The notes beneath the pieces were generated by a model. That model worked only from the letters and a program-made list of their open reading frames with translations, did not search any database and was not told where the DNA came from. From Paroedura picta (Eukaryota > Chordata > Lepidosauria > Squamata > Gekkonidae), in assembly GCF_049243985.1 (NCBI RefSeq), contig NC_135369.1:19990533-20054532 (forward strand): a stretch of 64,000 nucleotides of DNA, read 5' to 3'. This document shows positions 9,058 to 22,573 of the stretch, piece by piece. The position numbers were made by a program, and so were the translations under genes. Position 1 is the first letter of the stretch; each line of letters opens with the position of its first letter.

Positions 9058-12000
9058 AAAGAGACATTGTTAGGGGAACCGGAGTGCGTGAAGGGAAGGG
9101 AAGGGAAGGGAGGGAGGGAAAAGCAGAGAGCAAGAGCGAGTGAGCGAGAGAAGAATCCAGACATCAGAAGAATGAACAAACGAATCAGAGAAAGAAAGTT
9201 AATTTAAAGAAGAAGAAGAAGAAGAAGAAATTATTTTAGGAGCAATGTATGTTATTTTTAAAGAAAAAATAATAAGAAGAAATAATAAAAATAGTAATAA
9301 AGGTGATGATGATACAATTAAGATGGAGGAGGCAGAAATATTGGGAATGGCAATTGCTACATAACAGCCTGCGGTGTCATTTTGAAATGGAGAACTCTCA
9401 ACACACATGAGCGATTTGCAAGCAACACAGGAAGTGATGCGGTGGAGGTAGGGCAGGGCCAGTGGCCTGCTAGCACCATAACTGGAGGTGGGAAGGAGGG
9501 CATTTTCTCATCTAGCAAACCCAGCCCTGATCTTGGTCTGATGATGCTGGGCTTTCAGCTTGCCTGGTGGGTCAAAAACTCGGAAAGTAACCTAAAGCTA
9601 TTAGGAAGGGAAACAGGAAAGAAAAAAAACGATGAAACCATCAACCTCTGGGAACTTGATCAAACGAGGGCACAACTGTATTACCTCAAACATTTAAAAG
9701 AAAAAGAAGCAGCTAAAGAGCTTTATATTCTTTTTCCTCTATTTTTTTCCTAAGAAGAAGAAAAAAAAGAAAAATTAAAATGAATAAATAACATTAAGCC
9801 AGTGAAATGGGAGAAGAATCAAAAAGGGTTTGGAAGAACCCCCGCCAAGAATCCTCCTGGCCACTTTTCGATTTTACTTTTGAGTCTTCTGAGCCACTGC
9901 AAAAGTTTTCTGAACTTTGAGTTTGCTTTTCCTATTTGAGCAGGGATTTGTTCATCAAATATGAAATCAGGAGTCACTAACAGGGTATTTCCAAAAACAG
10001 AACAAAACCAAGCTACCAATGCTTCCGATTCCCCCGTTCAGGGGATGGAGGGGCTTGACCGCCATGTCTCTACATCTCACCCTTCACGCTTGCCAAGTGA
10101 TGCAGCCACTAACAGAGACACACAAAAAGTGGAAATGAATTTTTTTCCCCCCTTCCTTTCTTTCTCTCTTTTGATTTTTAAGAACAACGACAATTTCCCA
10201 CCAAAACCTAAGAAAGATATTCATGCAATACCGGCAACCGTGCCCACTTACAACCAACATGCATCCCGACAGAAAGCAAAAAAAATAAATCAAGTAAAAA
10301 TCAAATAAAATGAATAATAAATTAAAAATGAAATAACATGTTTATATATAATTTTCTCGTCTTTTTAAACTGGACCAAAACTTTTGTTACTCAAAACCAA
10401 GTAAAGAGAAAAAAAAAAAAGAATATTTACGTATGGACCAAAACCTCTTTCGCTGTCCACGTCTGGATCTTCCGGAGGTTGCTAACTTTTATATATTATA
10501 TTTTTTTCAGAATGAAGCAAACAGACACATGCGCAAAAAACAGAAAAAATAGAAAAAAATAATTTTGAATTGCCTTGTTGAACATCCTTAATCATTTCAA
10601 GACAAAGTCATTTGACTCCTGGTTTTGTTACATTAGATACTTTTTTGAAAGTGTTGGGAATAGGAGAGATGGGCCATTCAAACTTGTCTCCCCGCCAATT
10701 TGCAGCCCAGCAACCTAACGTAGTCAGCTTTCTTGAACTTGCTACCTGGATGCCAAATTGCCAAGATGGTCGTATATTTAAAAGGGTGGATCAGAACAAC
10801 CCAGCACCACTATAAATGCATATATAGGAATGTTTTCATTTTCTCCCCCATCCCATCCTTACTTTTGGCTTACAATTCTTGGACTCTTATTTAGGAAGGA
10901 ACTCTAGAACCAAGAACCTTTGCAATTTGTTAGAGATGGTTCTACAAAAAAGAAAAAAGAAAGAAAAGAAAAAAGGATTAGAGAGCCCAAGAGTTTCTGG
11001 GGATTCATAGGGTTTGTTTTTTAAAAATCCTTGTATGCTATACAAGAGACTTTTCATTTCTTCATTGCATGCTTCTTGGGAATATGTTCTCTTTCTCTGC
11101 CCTTTTGCCCCACCTAAATATCACCCATTGACCTCTGCTGATTTGTTCTAGATGGTCTTTCATCGCCTACTGACAGGGTTGTGTGTACTTTTGTGCTTTA
11201 TAAAAAAAATATCCTCAATTCTACACCAAGAAAAGCCAAATGGTACAAATTATGGAAATTAGATGTATTTATTTTGCATGGTTTAACCCACCTCCTTCAG
11301 GTATCGGAGCCTATAAATCTTTACGTCTCCCTTTGTACCAGGAGCGTCTGCTGTGACAGTATATGCTCACATGTGGCTTCTGAGATTTCAGCAGGGAATG
11401 GCCACCATTTTGAGATCCATCTTTGTGGTCAGATGGACTTACTTTTTAAAAAAAAGTTACAAAAGTGGGGATTTTCAGGATGTGGGATACCATATCCAGT
11501 CCAGAGATCTGCACTCTCATAGCATTATTGAAGAAGCATGAGTACATACAGCCCTGTCCAAGAAATTTATTGGGGAGGGGAAGGGGGAGGAGATAGAAAT
11601 GACTGGTGTTCTGCCAAACTTGGCAATTGATTGTGATCTAAGGGAGGAAGTGGGGAACACCAGTGTTTGTGTGTGTTTCCCCCCAAGCAAAGACAAAATA
11701 GGTATTATCCAGGAACTGAAAGAATTTCGGGGGAGGGGGAGTGAGATGAAGGATGATCATGTCCTAAATTCTGCACTATAACACTGAAAAGACTGTACTC
11801 TACTAAAGGGGACACTGTCAGCCTATCACGGGGCTTGCCTTCCCAACCTGAGCTCCGGAAGCTAAAGCGGCTTAATCCTGCAACCCGTTTTGGGTATGAA
11901 AAAAAAAAATCAGCTCGCCAAAGCGAACAGGGATATCTTTCTTTCTTTAAAACATAACAATCAGATGAGCCTTGCAATGAACACCAAGAGACGTTTGTTT

Positions 12001-13430
12001 CAAAATCCCAATATGTCACCATGTTTTAATGATTACAGCCTCCTCTCCCAGACCGGATTAAGCCAGCCGCTACGGGAAACATGAAACCGACTCCGGAGGG
12101 TGAGACAAACCCAAACAAAGTTCCTCAGCACTACCCAGCCTGCTCAGAGCCAATGTTGAAAGATGCAAGGCGGACCTCTGCAGGGCTGAACTGGGTGATG
12201 GCATTTCCCCCTGCCCCCCATTTTCTGTTCTGTTCTTTCAGATAAAGCAAAGGGGCTTTGCTACCAAAATTTATCAGCACTTGCCTTCAATGCAGCTCTC
12301 TGTGCACCCCGCACAAGAAGGGGTGTTCATTGCACCCTCTCTGTTCTTGGTTACTACACTGGCATGCCAGCAAAACAAATTTCTATGCATTCCTTTTTTA
12401 AAAAAGAAAGCCTGCAAAGACTTTAAAAATCTTGGTAACTGGCCTCATCGGCTTTTTATTTTTGTTTTTGAAAAGCAAACCCTTGTGGGAAACATTTAAT
12501 TCTGACAGTCTCCCCCCCCCTTTTTTTTGGTGAAAAATAAGTTATAATACTTGTTATATTAAACAGAATTGTATTAATCCCAGTAGGAGAAGTGGAGAGA
12601 AGGAAAGAAGGCAGAGGAGGAGGAGGAGGAGGAGGAGGCAAGGGGAAAAGAATAACATTTTCTGTTTTGGAGAAAGCAGACAAGAGGAAACTAATTGATA
12701 CCATTCTGATTCCATTTGTTCCTGGTGGCGGTGATGGTGGAAGCAAGGTACTGGTGGGAAGTGACCTGAATTTTTCCCACCAATGTAGATAAAAATGGGG
12801 TGGGTGGAGGAGGAGCCAGAGGGTAGACTGAAATTTTCGGGAAAGGTGGGACACGAGTGGCGATGTTCCCTCTGGCAACATGACGCCCTACGTGGGGCTG
12901 GATATATTCTTTGGATTTAGTCGTTCTTGGCGGAGTGAAGTCTGTTTTGTAGTTACTGTGAGAGAGTTTTTGGTCAGTGTTTTATTGTTTTATGCCAGGC
13001 GATGGACAGAGGAGAAAAGTGGAGGGCAGAGCCTCCCTTTGTAGGGAAATGTGCATGGGGGAAAAAGATTTTAGTGCTGGCCCTATAGGGTCGAATAGGA
13101 AAAGTGTGGAAGGACGGGGAAGGGGGGGGGAATCCATTCCTTTCCTCTGGTTCCTCCCACCCCCGTTATCCTCCTTGTTAAGGTAAGAAATTGAAACAGC
13201 CCCTTCCCTTACATGCAAGCATGATGAAAATATTAGAATTTCCCCCTTTTTAAAACAAAAAAACAAAAAAAATATAACCATATAAAACCCAAAACCAATA
13301 TCCAAACTTGCTAATCAGAAACGGAAGGGGGGCTTGGTTCCTGTGCTCAGAACAGATCAAGTTTGCGAACCAGGCTTTGCCCTGTTCCGAGTTAATTTTT
13401 TTGAATAAAGAAATCTTTTTTTAGTTCCAA
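9058..13430 (+). other. MEX3A: Probable MEX3A 3' UTR
   Basis: The stretch directly follows the MEX3A stop. It is AT-rich, lacks recognisable transposons and contains simple runs (GGGAA near 9100, GAA near 9210, GGA near 12615). MEX3 family transcripts are known for long 3' UTRs, so about 4.3 kb is plausible. Many short AATAAA strings occur (for example near 9285, 9783 and 10300), so shorter forms are possible. Open frames inside it (9382-9753, 12456-12881) have no recognisable domain. The extent is inferred. Confidence 0.6.
13404..13409 (+). promoter_or_regulatory. MEX3A: Candidate distal poly(A) signal of MEX3A
   Basis: A canonical AATAAA lies 4.35 kb after the stop, followed by a T-rich stretch and then a TCTA microsatellite at 13439. 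It is the last isolated AATAAA before the simple-repeat zone. Other AATAAA strings upstream could be used instead, so this choice is tentative. Confidence 0.35.
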
Positions 13431-13438
13431 TAGCCTTT

Positions 13439-13466
13439 TATCTATCTATCTATCTAATCTAATCTA
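13439..13466 (+). repeat. TCTA microsatellite
   Basis: Repeated TCTA and TCTAA units immediately after the proposed MEX3A poly(A) site. A (TA)n stretch follows at about 13548-13590. Confidence 0.9.
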
Positions 13467-13553
13467 TATATACATATACATATATATTAAAAGAAAGCCT
13501 GATGTAGCAATTCTAGTTTAATAGCAGTATTTTAACTCCCATCTTTTAAAAAT

Positions 13554-13586
<33 letters not shown>

Positions 13587-14613
13587 TATTTCCACCCTCC
13601 CTCCCTGTTATTTTTTAATGTAGCAAGTAAAAGAGAAAAAAAAAATCAACCCAAGTCTGCAGAACCTCAGTTGAAAAACCAAGAGCTACCTCTGGTCTAA
13701 GAGGGGGGCCTGCATACTTCTGTTGGGGGGGGGGAGAAGGGAGGATCCTGTAGGGGGCGCCCACAGATTGGAATTCCCAGGGATCCCCCACAGGAAGGGG
13801 ATGGGAATAAATTTTGCGTAATTACCTTGTTTTTAATATATGTATATATATAAATCTTAAAAGAAAAAAAAAGAAAAAATGCCCACGACCTTAATTTTTT
13901 GCTCTGACTTGCATCTTCCTTGATAGGTATGTAGAAATGGCTTGTTGGTCTGATTCACCAGCAATAAAGAGGACAAACATTATTATTATTATTATTATTG
14001 ATGATGATGATGATGGTGATAATAATCAAGGCCACCCCTCTAGCATGATCAGATGGGCTCTTGACGATCTGGGAGTTTTGAAATTCCAATCCGTGCCAAT
14101 CCCTGAATCTTCACTGAGGTCATGTTGGACTCCCTCCCCATACACACCTTCCCAGGGAAACAGCGCCCACTTCGGAAGGGACTGTGGTGTATGCAGCCGT
14201 GATTATTTTTTTTCCCTAGGCCTTACCAACCTTGCCATTGCTGTCGCCTATGGCACAGGGAAGAACCCTTGTCTTAAAACCTCGATCCTTTACAAGCCGG
14301 GCTGCTCAGTGGATGGGGTCCCCAGCCTTCCATTCTGCTTGTACCAAATGGGGAAAAAGGAGCAGTGTTGGCTCAGCTCTGGTCTCTTTGGTCCCTTGTC
14401 AGGTGGAGAAGAACTGGGCACAGGGCATCTGGGGATAAAGATGCTCATCCCTGCAATATCTTACACACGGGATCAAGCTTTGTCCAAGAACAGCCCCATC
14501 CCCAAGCCATAGTTCCCAGGACTGATGGGAGGGAAGCCATGACTGTTAAATGGGTACGAAGCAACTATATGTTTCCCTGACACTATGGAGTTGGGTCGAA
14601 GTAGAGTATAGAT

Positions 14614-14749
14614 CAGGGGTAGTCAAACTGCGGCCCTCCAGATGTCCATGGACTACAATTCCCAGGAGCCCCTGCCAGCATTTGCTGGCAGGGGCTCCTG
14701 GGAATTGTAGTCCATGGACATCTGGAGGGCCGCAGTTTGACTACCCCTG
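14614..14749. mobile_element. Foldback hAT MITE (subfamily I), perfect palindrome
   Basis: Two 67-bp arms are identical in inverted orientation around a 2-nt centre. The ends are CAGGGGTAGTC, with target duplication gtatagat at 14606-14613 and 14750-14757. The arms carry 'ctgcggccctcc' and 'cccaggagcc'. The flank and ends fit hAT. Confidence 0.95.
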
Positions 14750-17177
14750 GTATAGATACTGCTCGCTTGTGGCGTCGGGTCAAGTGATGCCAGCTCCCCA
14801 ACTCTGCTTTCGCACAACCAAAGTTTATCGTGGCCCAGCCCATCCAAACCCAATTCTACATTTTGGCCAACCAATGGCATGCTGTTCACACCCAAGAACC
14901 ACTGCCTCAGAGTGTCGGTTGAGTTCATAATGTCGGTCTGTTTTGCGCCTTTTGGGCAAAAGAGCCTCCTGCTGTTTGCTGTGTTGTGTTTGTGACATGC
15001 AGAGTATGAGCAAACGGTGTAGAAGCGCTGCTGGATGCCGAGTTTGCAAAAGCAGTGGAGGAAACTTTGTTTTAAGCAAGATAATTTGGTACAGGATTGC
15101 CCTTTGCTACTAAATCTGATTCCATGAGGGCGAGATCACCGGTACCAGATAACCGGTCAGCTGCATCGCTGGAGTAGGAAATAAATTGTTGAACTAAAGC
15201 CTAAGATCTCTAGGCCTCATGAAAAGGCTCTCCCAAATGTTGGCAAGTGTCAAGTAGGTTAAGAATGGGGACCCTAACTGGATGGCTTGATGTCTTCAGA
15301 GCTTGGAAGAGAAATGGGAGAGGAAGGTAGAGTTGAAAGAAATGGGATGCATTCAATTGGCAAATTTCTGACCTGAATCCAAATCTTTTCTCCAGTTTAA
15401 AAGTTAAAATCCAGCAATTCAGAAGTGTGACTTTGCAAAGTGTATTTCAGAACTGGGATTCTGGAATTAAGATTTCTAATTGGGTTTTTTTTTGGGGGGG
15501 GGATATTAACAAACTTTCAGATCTGTTGGCAACTCAAGGTCAAGTTTTCAAGACAACTCGATATCTGCTCCAAATTTGTTACTCATCAAGGACCTTTCTA
15601 TAGAATTTGAGACATGAAGTTGATATCATCAGAATCTATCAACTGATCATGACACTGATGATATTTGCCTTATTGGAATATAATCTTTGCCATTTTTCTG
15701 AAATTTCAAATTAGAATGCCAAGAGTTGGCAAAAGATTCCTTTCAGCTCTACCCAACCGGTATGAATCCCCCACATTGGCTGGGAAGAGAGGCAAAAGCC
15801 AGTCACATGTGATATCAGAAGCCATTGTTTAGAGGTATTGGCGCGTTTATAGAAAGGGGTGGGAACAAATATATCCAGGGAGGGACTTCCCAATTATCAT
15901 ACTGTGATAACAGCCTCATTGACATAAATTATATAGAGAATAGTATTATTATAATGCATTAAAACTAAGAAATGAATTTGGATTTATATTTAAATGAGGA
16001 GACATTATCAATATCCTAGCCAAATTGTAGTTTGCAGAAGTATTTTTAGCTGCTGGGATATCTATCTTTTTTTCCTCTTTTCTCTCTCTCTCTCTCTCAC
16101 ACACATATTTTAAAAAATCTCCAGCAATGCAAAGGCTGCGACTGTTAATCTAAAACCCCTCTGGAATCAAATCAACAGCAGCAAACATTTCAATCTTTAA
16201 TTTTTGCCCCGATGAGGCGCATTTACAAGCTTGGTTGTTTTGGTTTTTGTTAAATGGAGAGGGGGGAAAGATTAAAAAAAAATTAGAACATTTCGTTATA
16301 ATTTAATATTCTATTTTAATAAATGCATTTATTACATGTAAATGTAGTAAGGAACTGGGCTAAATAAAAATACTTTTTATTAGGTAATTTATTATAAGGA
16401 AAAAAGGATATTTTATTTTATGATAAAGTGATCCTTAAAAAGATTAGAATGTTTAGAATATATGTAGGTTAAAAATACATTTGTATCCAGAGTATTGCTT
16501 AAAAAAGTGTTTTTAATATATGTTTTTCTTTTTTTCCTTCCTCTTGTGTGTGCGTGCGTGTATGTATAAGTGGGTAGTTATGGTACGAATAGCCCTTCCC
16601 AAAAACAAAATCAAAAAATTATCACGCATTTGTAATGAAAAAAAGGATTTAAAAAACCCCCAAAACAAATAGTATGAATTGGACAGAAGAAATGTCACTT
16701 AAAAATCCATAATGGTTTAAAATTTCTGACTGGACTAACGCCTTTCTAGAAAGTATCCAGACTGTTTAAGTTTGTTTTTAAAAACTAGATACATGCTTTA
16801 AGAACTGGACTGGCAGGAACTCACAGTGCTGTCTTAAACATAGTTTCACCCTTCTAAATCCTTTGAAATCAATGGGCTTGGGAAAGTATGACTGTTTAAG
16901 ATTACTGTAGATTCATAAATGAAGATCTGAGTGGATTAGGGTTGGCTTCATTGAATGAATCTTGTTAAATAGTGTTTTCTTTTCCTGTGGCTATAGGGAG
17001 AGGCCTGAGGATTTTTCCAGCCAGGTCTGAGTTCCCTGCCTCACAACTCTCTTCAGATCCAGGATGGGAATTCCCCTAAATATGAATACAAAGGACTTTA
17101 TTTTGGTCCTTCTCTAGCTAACAGAGCATTATCCTTTGTTACTGTTGAAGACCCCAGCTTATCTGCTCCAAGCTTCC

Positions 17178-17460
17178 ATAGCCTTAGTGTAGTGGTTAAG
17201 AGTGGCGGCCTCTAGTCTGGCAAACCAGGTTTGTTTCCTCACTCCTCCACATGCAACCAACTGGGTGACCATGGGCTAGTCACAGCCCAGTTAGAGCTGT
17301 TTCCACAGAACAGTTCTTTCAGAGCTCTCTCAGCCTCACCCACCTCACAGGGTGTCTGTTGTGGGGAGAGGAAAGGGAAGACGATTGTAAGCTGCTTTGA
17401 GACTCCTTCGGGTAGTGAAAAGAGGGGTATAAAAAACCAACCCTTCTTCCTTCTTGAGTT
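17178..17460 (+). mobile_element. tRNA-derived SINE, family A
   Basis: 'gccttagtgtagtggttaag' at the head, 'tcagcctcacccacctcac' in the body and 'gctgctttgagactccttcg' in the tail. It is the only SINE in this repeat-poor block. Confidence 0.85.
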
Positions 17461-18231
17461 TCTTTCTTCCTATGATCAGGAAAACTGCTGGTGGTCTTCT
17501 TTGGGTCATGGATCCTCACTCGTTGCCCTCCCACCACTTGCTCAGAAATACCAGCTGTAGGGTGAAAAAAACAACAACATACAATCCGGGAAACAGTGAG
17601 CGGAATACAATCAAAACTCTTGGTAATCCAGGCAAATGGCAGCTAATCATGGTCTGCTCGTAACTCCTTGTTGAGGTAAATTTACTGTGCTTTACTGTGC
17701 ACTCACTCATAAAAGTAGAATAATGATAAAAAGCCATGGCCATGAATCACCACTGAGTGTATGGCCAATGAATATATGGCTTCTCGCCCATATTTTGAAA
17801 TAAGGATTTTTGAACATTTTGGACACCCTATGGTGACCCCATGTTTTCAAGGTGTTAACTACAACTCTTGTAGAAAGATTTGAGGCAATCACCTGAAGGC
17901 TATAGCCCTAAAATAAAAATAGTCAATTAATAAAAAAATTAAAGTTCCTACAAACTAGGGGCTAAGGATCCAGCTGAAAGCTTAAATCATGAAGAATGCT
18001 GGACACAGCCTCAGCCAACTACGTACTTCCTTTGGGTACTTTTATCAAATGGATTGCCTTCAGAAGAATAGTCCTCTTCGGGCAAACTATACATTATGTG
18101 GAAACTGGGTCCAGTCATCTGACCTAGAAATCTTTAGCAGAGAGCAAACCTCACCAAACTATACTTCCCATCAATTTGGAGGGAAGCTTGTGGCAATTAG
18201 TATAAACCTAACAGCAGTATGTCCTCTAGAA

Positions 18232-18367
18232 CAGGGGTATTCAACCTGTGGTCCTCCAGATGTTCATGGACTACAATTCCCATGAGCCCCTGCCATAGTT
18301 TGCTGGCAGGGGCTCATGGGAATTGTAGTCCATGAACATCTGGAGGACCACAGGTTGACTACCCCTG
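18232..18367. mobile_element. Foldback hAT MITE (subfamily II)
   Basis: A 136-bp palindrome with ends CAGGGGTA and TACCCCTG. The target duplication ctctagaa is perfect (18224-18231, 18368-18375). Both arms read 'ctgtggtcctcc' and 'gttcatgg / ccatgaac', a variant shared by the two arms of this copy. Confidence 0.95.
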
Positions 18368-18499
18368 CTCTAGAACTATCCAGTTGGGAGGTATGTAGGC
18401 TCAGGCCCAATTATTTGTTCATAGGATAACTAAATATAATCCCCTCTTTTTAAAAGACAATGATAATTCTAGACTCGTTATGGTTATCAAACTCCAGGA

Positions 18500-18935
18500 C
18501 CGTTTCCACATTAGGAGACCTACCTGGTTCTAGCCTTGCTTTGGATTTCCTTTGGATACTTTCCATACTGAGTCCAACGGAGCAGCCTCCCACCATGCTT
18601 TGCTCCCTTCCTCTTTTCCAATTTTTTTTTAAAACATAGAAACAACGTTGTCACACAATCACCCCTTTTCTTTTTAAAAAGGGCAGATTTTTTTCAGAAC
18701 AGAGGGGGAAGAGGACGGCGACAAGGAAAGGGGCATTCCCAAGCAACTCAAAATAGTGGGAGCAGGGAAAAACCTGATTGTACCCATTTCTGCATTTGGG
18801 AGCCCCAAATTAGACCCCGTTAGTCTCCGCTTTTAAAAAACAAAACCTGGTTTTCTGGGGATACCTTTGCTGTGGGGCAAGCGAGGGGGCAATTTGGGTC
18901 TGCATCCAAAGAGGTGAATTTCAGTGCGGAAACGG
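18500..18935. mobile_element. TIR element with CCGTTTCC ends
   Basis: The left end CCGTTTCCACA mirrors the right end TGCGGAAACGG over about 11 bp. The interior has T-rich runs and no coding frame. Similar 'ttccgcac' / 'tttccacac' openings occur near 33752 and 35575. The superfamily is not assigned. Confidence 0.45.
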
Positions 18936-19017
18936 ACAAAACCCTTTAAAACTATAAAGCTGAACAATATCCCTAGGGCAGAAACAGTCCAGGTGGGGTC
19001 TAGACTGGAGTCTAGAC

Positions 19018-19190
19018 TGGAGATCTAGAATTGCAGCTGATCTCCAGATTACACTGATCAGTTCCTCTGGAGAAAATGGCTGCTTTGGAAAGTAACCTGT
19101 TGAACTCCCAGCCCCAACCCGTGCCCTCCCTAGACTCTTCCCCACCCCAACTGTCCAGGAATTTCCTAGACTAGCATATGACAACCTGAT
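19018..19190 (-). mobile_element. GTTGCCA MITE
   Basis: Reversed blocks: 'gctgatctccagatta', 'ctggagaaaatggctgc' and 'ccaggaatttcctag'. The inverted ends are eroded. Confidence 0.65.
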
Positions 19191-20893
19191 TCTCTTCTAA
19201 TATTTCTGTAAAGCTGGGTCTTCTACATTTTAACAAAAACAACCTTCGAAAGGATAGCATCCCTGCTCTGTCTGCTTTTGTTCAAAGAAGCATTTTTGTA
19301 GTTTTTAACCAAAAATTAAAGCAAAGCAAAAAAGAAAAATAAGAGTCCATTAGTATATTAAAAAAACTTTTTAAAAGTATAAAACTTTCTAATGTATTTC
19401 CTATAATCCTATAGAAAAGAATAAAAATTAATAGTAGATGCTATCCATATTGTTGAATAAAATATAAGAAAATTGATTGATCCCAGACAGAATGTAAAAT
19501 AAATTCATAACCAAGGTCAGGGTTTTTTATTATTATAATTAATTTCCCTTCTAATCCTATGCAGTTTTGTGTTTCCTTAAGGTCATTATTACATCGCTTA
19601 ACTGAAATCTGAACCACAGTCTTGTGGACTTCCTGTCAATCAAAGCTGCAATGTTATTTTTTTATAGAAGGGGGAAATTATGGGATCTAACGTGTATTTT
19701 TTAAAAAAAGAATAGGTTTGGATTTTTATGTTGATCTTTTAAAGAATATTCATCAAACACAATGAGAGAGAGAAAATTACACTTGGTATGTTTAATTCCA
19801 GTTTCTTGCCCTAGGCAAGGAAGTGGTTGAGTTTTGAACAAAAAGTGGACAATTTAAGAAAATGAGGTTTATTTGTTGAAAAGTAAGGCTACTGTTTTCC
19901 TTTAGATAAAAAAAAGAAAGAAAAACTTCTCAAGAAAGATTTTTAAAAGGTTCTTACCAACAGATTGATAGCTACAATTACATTCCACTTATATTTTGGA
20001 CATAGGTGATCAATACAGATGAAGCATTTTGCTGATAATCCTTCTCTGTTGATTCCTATATTCCATTACTGGTGAATAATGCATTAAAAAAACTCCTGGA
20101 ATTTAAAAGAAGGATCTGGAATAAAGTTATAAAATTATTTCATAGATGAATTCTGTATGACTTAAGAAGTTGGAATGGTAAGAAAACAGTTTTTGACCAA
20201 TAAGCAAATAGGGGTGGTACTTTATTGCCCCATCCAATCATTTAGCAGACAAGCCTCCCATAATTTTGTTTCCCTTCCCTGAAATTGCCTGATGCTCTAA
20301 CAAGGGTACCCAAGGTTGAATGAATGATCTAACCATGGTCTTCACATTTCCTCCCCCCCAACCTAGTATTAACCTGGAGACACTAACACTTCATATGTTC
20401 ATGGAGGTCCAAATGTTCTCAACTAACTCAAAAATGCTCTTTCCCCCTAACTCTTGAGCCCAAATCTTAAAATATTCCACTGTTTTGGCAACTCAAAATT
20501 ACTTGGAGGTAGACAAAGTATACCTAGTAAGCAAACCAAATATACATAATTTGAGGACAGGCGAGTATGGAATTTGGATTTTTGTGTGTGCATGTGTAGA
20601 GGGGGGTATCCATAAAATACACAAATTAGACTAGGCAGTATTCAGTTTCCATGCAGTCTTAAAGGATGTGTAACGTCTTGAAGAGTTATGAAGATTACAA
20701 TTCTCAAGTGGCTGAAGAACCTCTGGTTCAGCACTGAATGCCTCTGCATAGTGGTAGCCATTCCAGGCATTATTTCCTGATGAACATCTCGCTCTGGGTT
20801 TCATATCCCGGGCTCAGCAGCTTTTGCTGCACCAAAATCTTTCGATATTATAGGACATTATTATAAAATCAAATGATAGCTTAAAGTTTATAG

Positions 20894-21029
20894 CAGGGGT
20901 AGTCAAACTGCGGCCCTCCAGATGTCCATGGACTACAATTCCCAGGAGCCCCTGCCAGCGAATGCTGGCAGGGGCTTCTGGGAATTGTAGTCCATGGACA
21001 TCTGGAGGGCCACAGTTTGACTACCCCTG
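20894..21029. mobile_element. Foldback hAT MITE (subfamily I)
   Basis: The target duplication gtttatag is perfect (20886-20893, 21030-21037). The centre reads 'gcgaatgc' and the right arm 'ggcttctggg', both shared with the copy at 50379, so the two come from one source line. Confidence 0.95.
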
Positions 21030-22361
21030 GTTTATAGGATACTATTAGAGTAATTTTGAAGTAAGCCTCTAAGAAGTATAGAGTTGACTCCCTTCTTCCC
21101 TTCCCTGGCCCTGTTGCATTACTTTCTTATTTCATAATGAATCTGTAAAACGATTCAAGGAGTCTTGAAAATGGCGGTCACATCAAGTCAATACAGAAGA
21201 CGCCCCTGTGTTTCTACATGTGGAAATGTGGCTACTTCTGAGGGAGCATGATTTTTTAGAGTGCACAAGTGTGCCCAGCTCAGATTCTGTGAATATTTTA
21301 TGCACATCTAGAAAGTCTCTAACTTTTGCGCCATTCTCAGTGGTTTAACATGTTGAAAATCAGAGCTTACACCTTTTTCATCCTGATTTGAATCTTCATG
21401 TACACTGATACAAACACGGATCTAAGACCACCCAAATCCTTGTGATGATGTCAAACATACAGACATCTTGAATACCTCCAGGTCTCTTTTAAATGCCTCT
21501 CTGTGGGTACAAATTTTACAAGCTCCATAGGATCCTTTGGGAGCTCTAATCTTTGTAGACAAGATTAGAATCTACTTCCTGGGATCTGAATCCAATGTCA
21601 AACTGAATTGAAAAATGGAACCTTTTGATTTGTTCAGATGATTGGTGGTTTTGGTCTAGAAAATAGTAAAAGAGATCAGGCAGTTTGTTATTTCATTGCT
21701 TTATTTTCATTTGCTCGTTTTCTTTACCTCATTTTTTTAATTGTTTGATACTTGAAACAACAATGCCCTGGACTGAAACTCAGATGCACTTTATAGTTTA
21801 CATCTACACTACAAATTTAAACTGTACCGAAGCTAAATTCTTCATAGAACTCTGGGGACTTTTGCGATGGTGCTGAGAATTCTGTTAGAATTAAGGCCTT
21901 CTCACACAACTACAGTTCCCAGGATTCCTTGTGTGTGTGTGGGTAATGTATTAAATCTAGACTGATTTAAGTTTGTAGAGCAGATGTTTTCTCATACTTG
22001 TACCAGTTGGCAGATTCTAGCCTTGCTTTGGTCAGAGACAATGGCATAGATACTTGCTCCTTAATTATGACAGATGAGAGAAGCTGATTTTGTGAATGCT
22101 TAGCTTTTCAAGGAATATTTCTCACTTCTCCGGAAGGATGGCATTAAGCACCATGGGTGTCGTTAGTATTTGTGTGAAAATTAAAGGAACCTTTCTGAAC
22201 CCGGTGACATTAACTTCTGGTATGTAAAATAGCTCTTGAAGCAAAGAGGAATTTATGTATTATGTTTTGCATCGGCATTTCAGATTTGGTTCCCATGGGA
22301 AAATGCAGATCTGTCGTGTGTTAATGGAATTAATCTAGGATGAAGGTAGAACATGACATTA

Positions 22362-22573
22362 GGGTTGCCAGCTCCAGGTTTGGAAAAAATAGGAGACTTT
22401 GGGGGTGGAGCCTGCAGAGGGCCGGGTTTGTGGAGGGACTTCAATTGGATATAATGCCATACAGTCCTCCTTCTAAGTGGCCATTTTCTCCAGGGGATCT
22501 GATCTCTGCTGCCTGGAGATGAGCTGTAATTCTGAGGGGGTTCCCAGGTCCCACCTGGAGTCTGGCACCCCTA
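22362..22573 (+). mobile_element. GTTGCCA MITE, nearly complete
   Basis: It begins AGGGTTGCCAGCTCC and ends 'gagtctggcacccct'. Its internal order is complete: 'gggggtggagcctg', 'ttcaattggatataatgcc', 'ggccattttctccagg', 'gatgagctgtaattc'. It is useful as a reference for the interrupted copies. Confidence 0.75.

Noticed and set aside
9382-9753. 123-aa open frame after MEX3A
   Set aside because: It lies in the AT-rich 3' UTR, has lysine-rich low-complexity text and no domain or splice context.
12456-12881. Proline-rich 141-aa minus frame
   Set aside because: It comes from the GGA/CCT microsatellite and flanks in the presumed MEX3A 3' UTR.
13937-14512. 191-aa open frame
   Set aside because: Its start is the translation of ATT and GAT microsatellites (Ile and Asp runs); the rest has no recognisable family.
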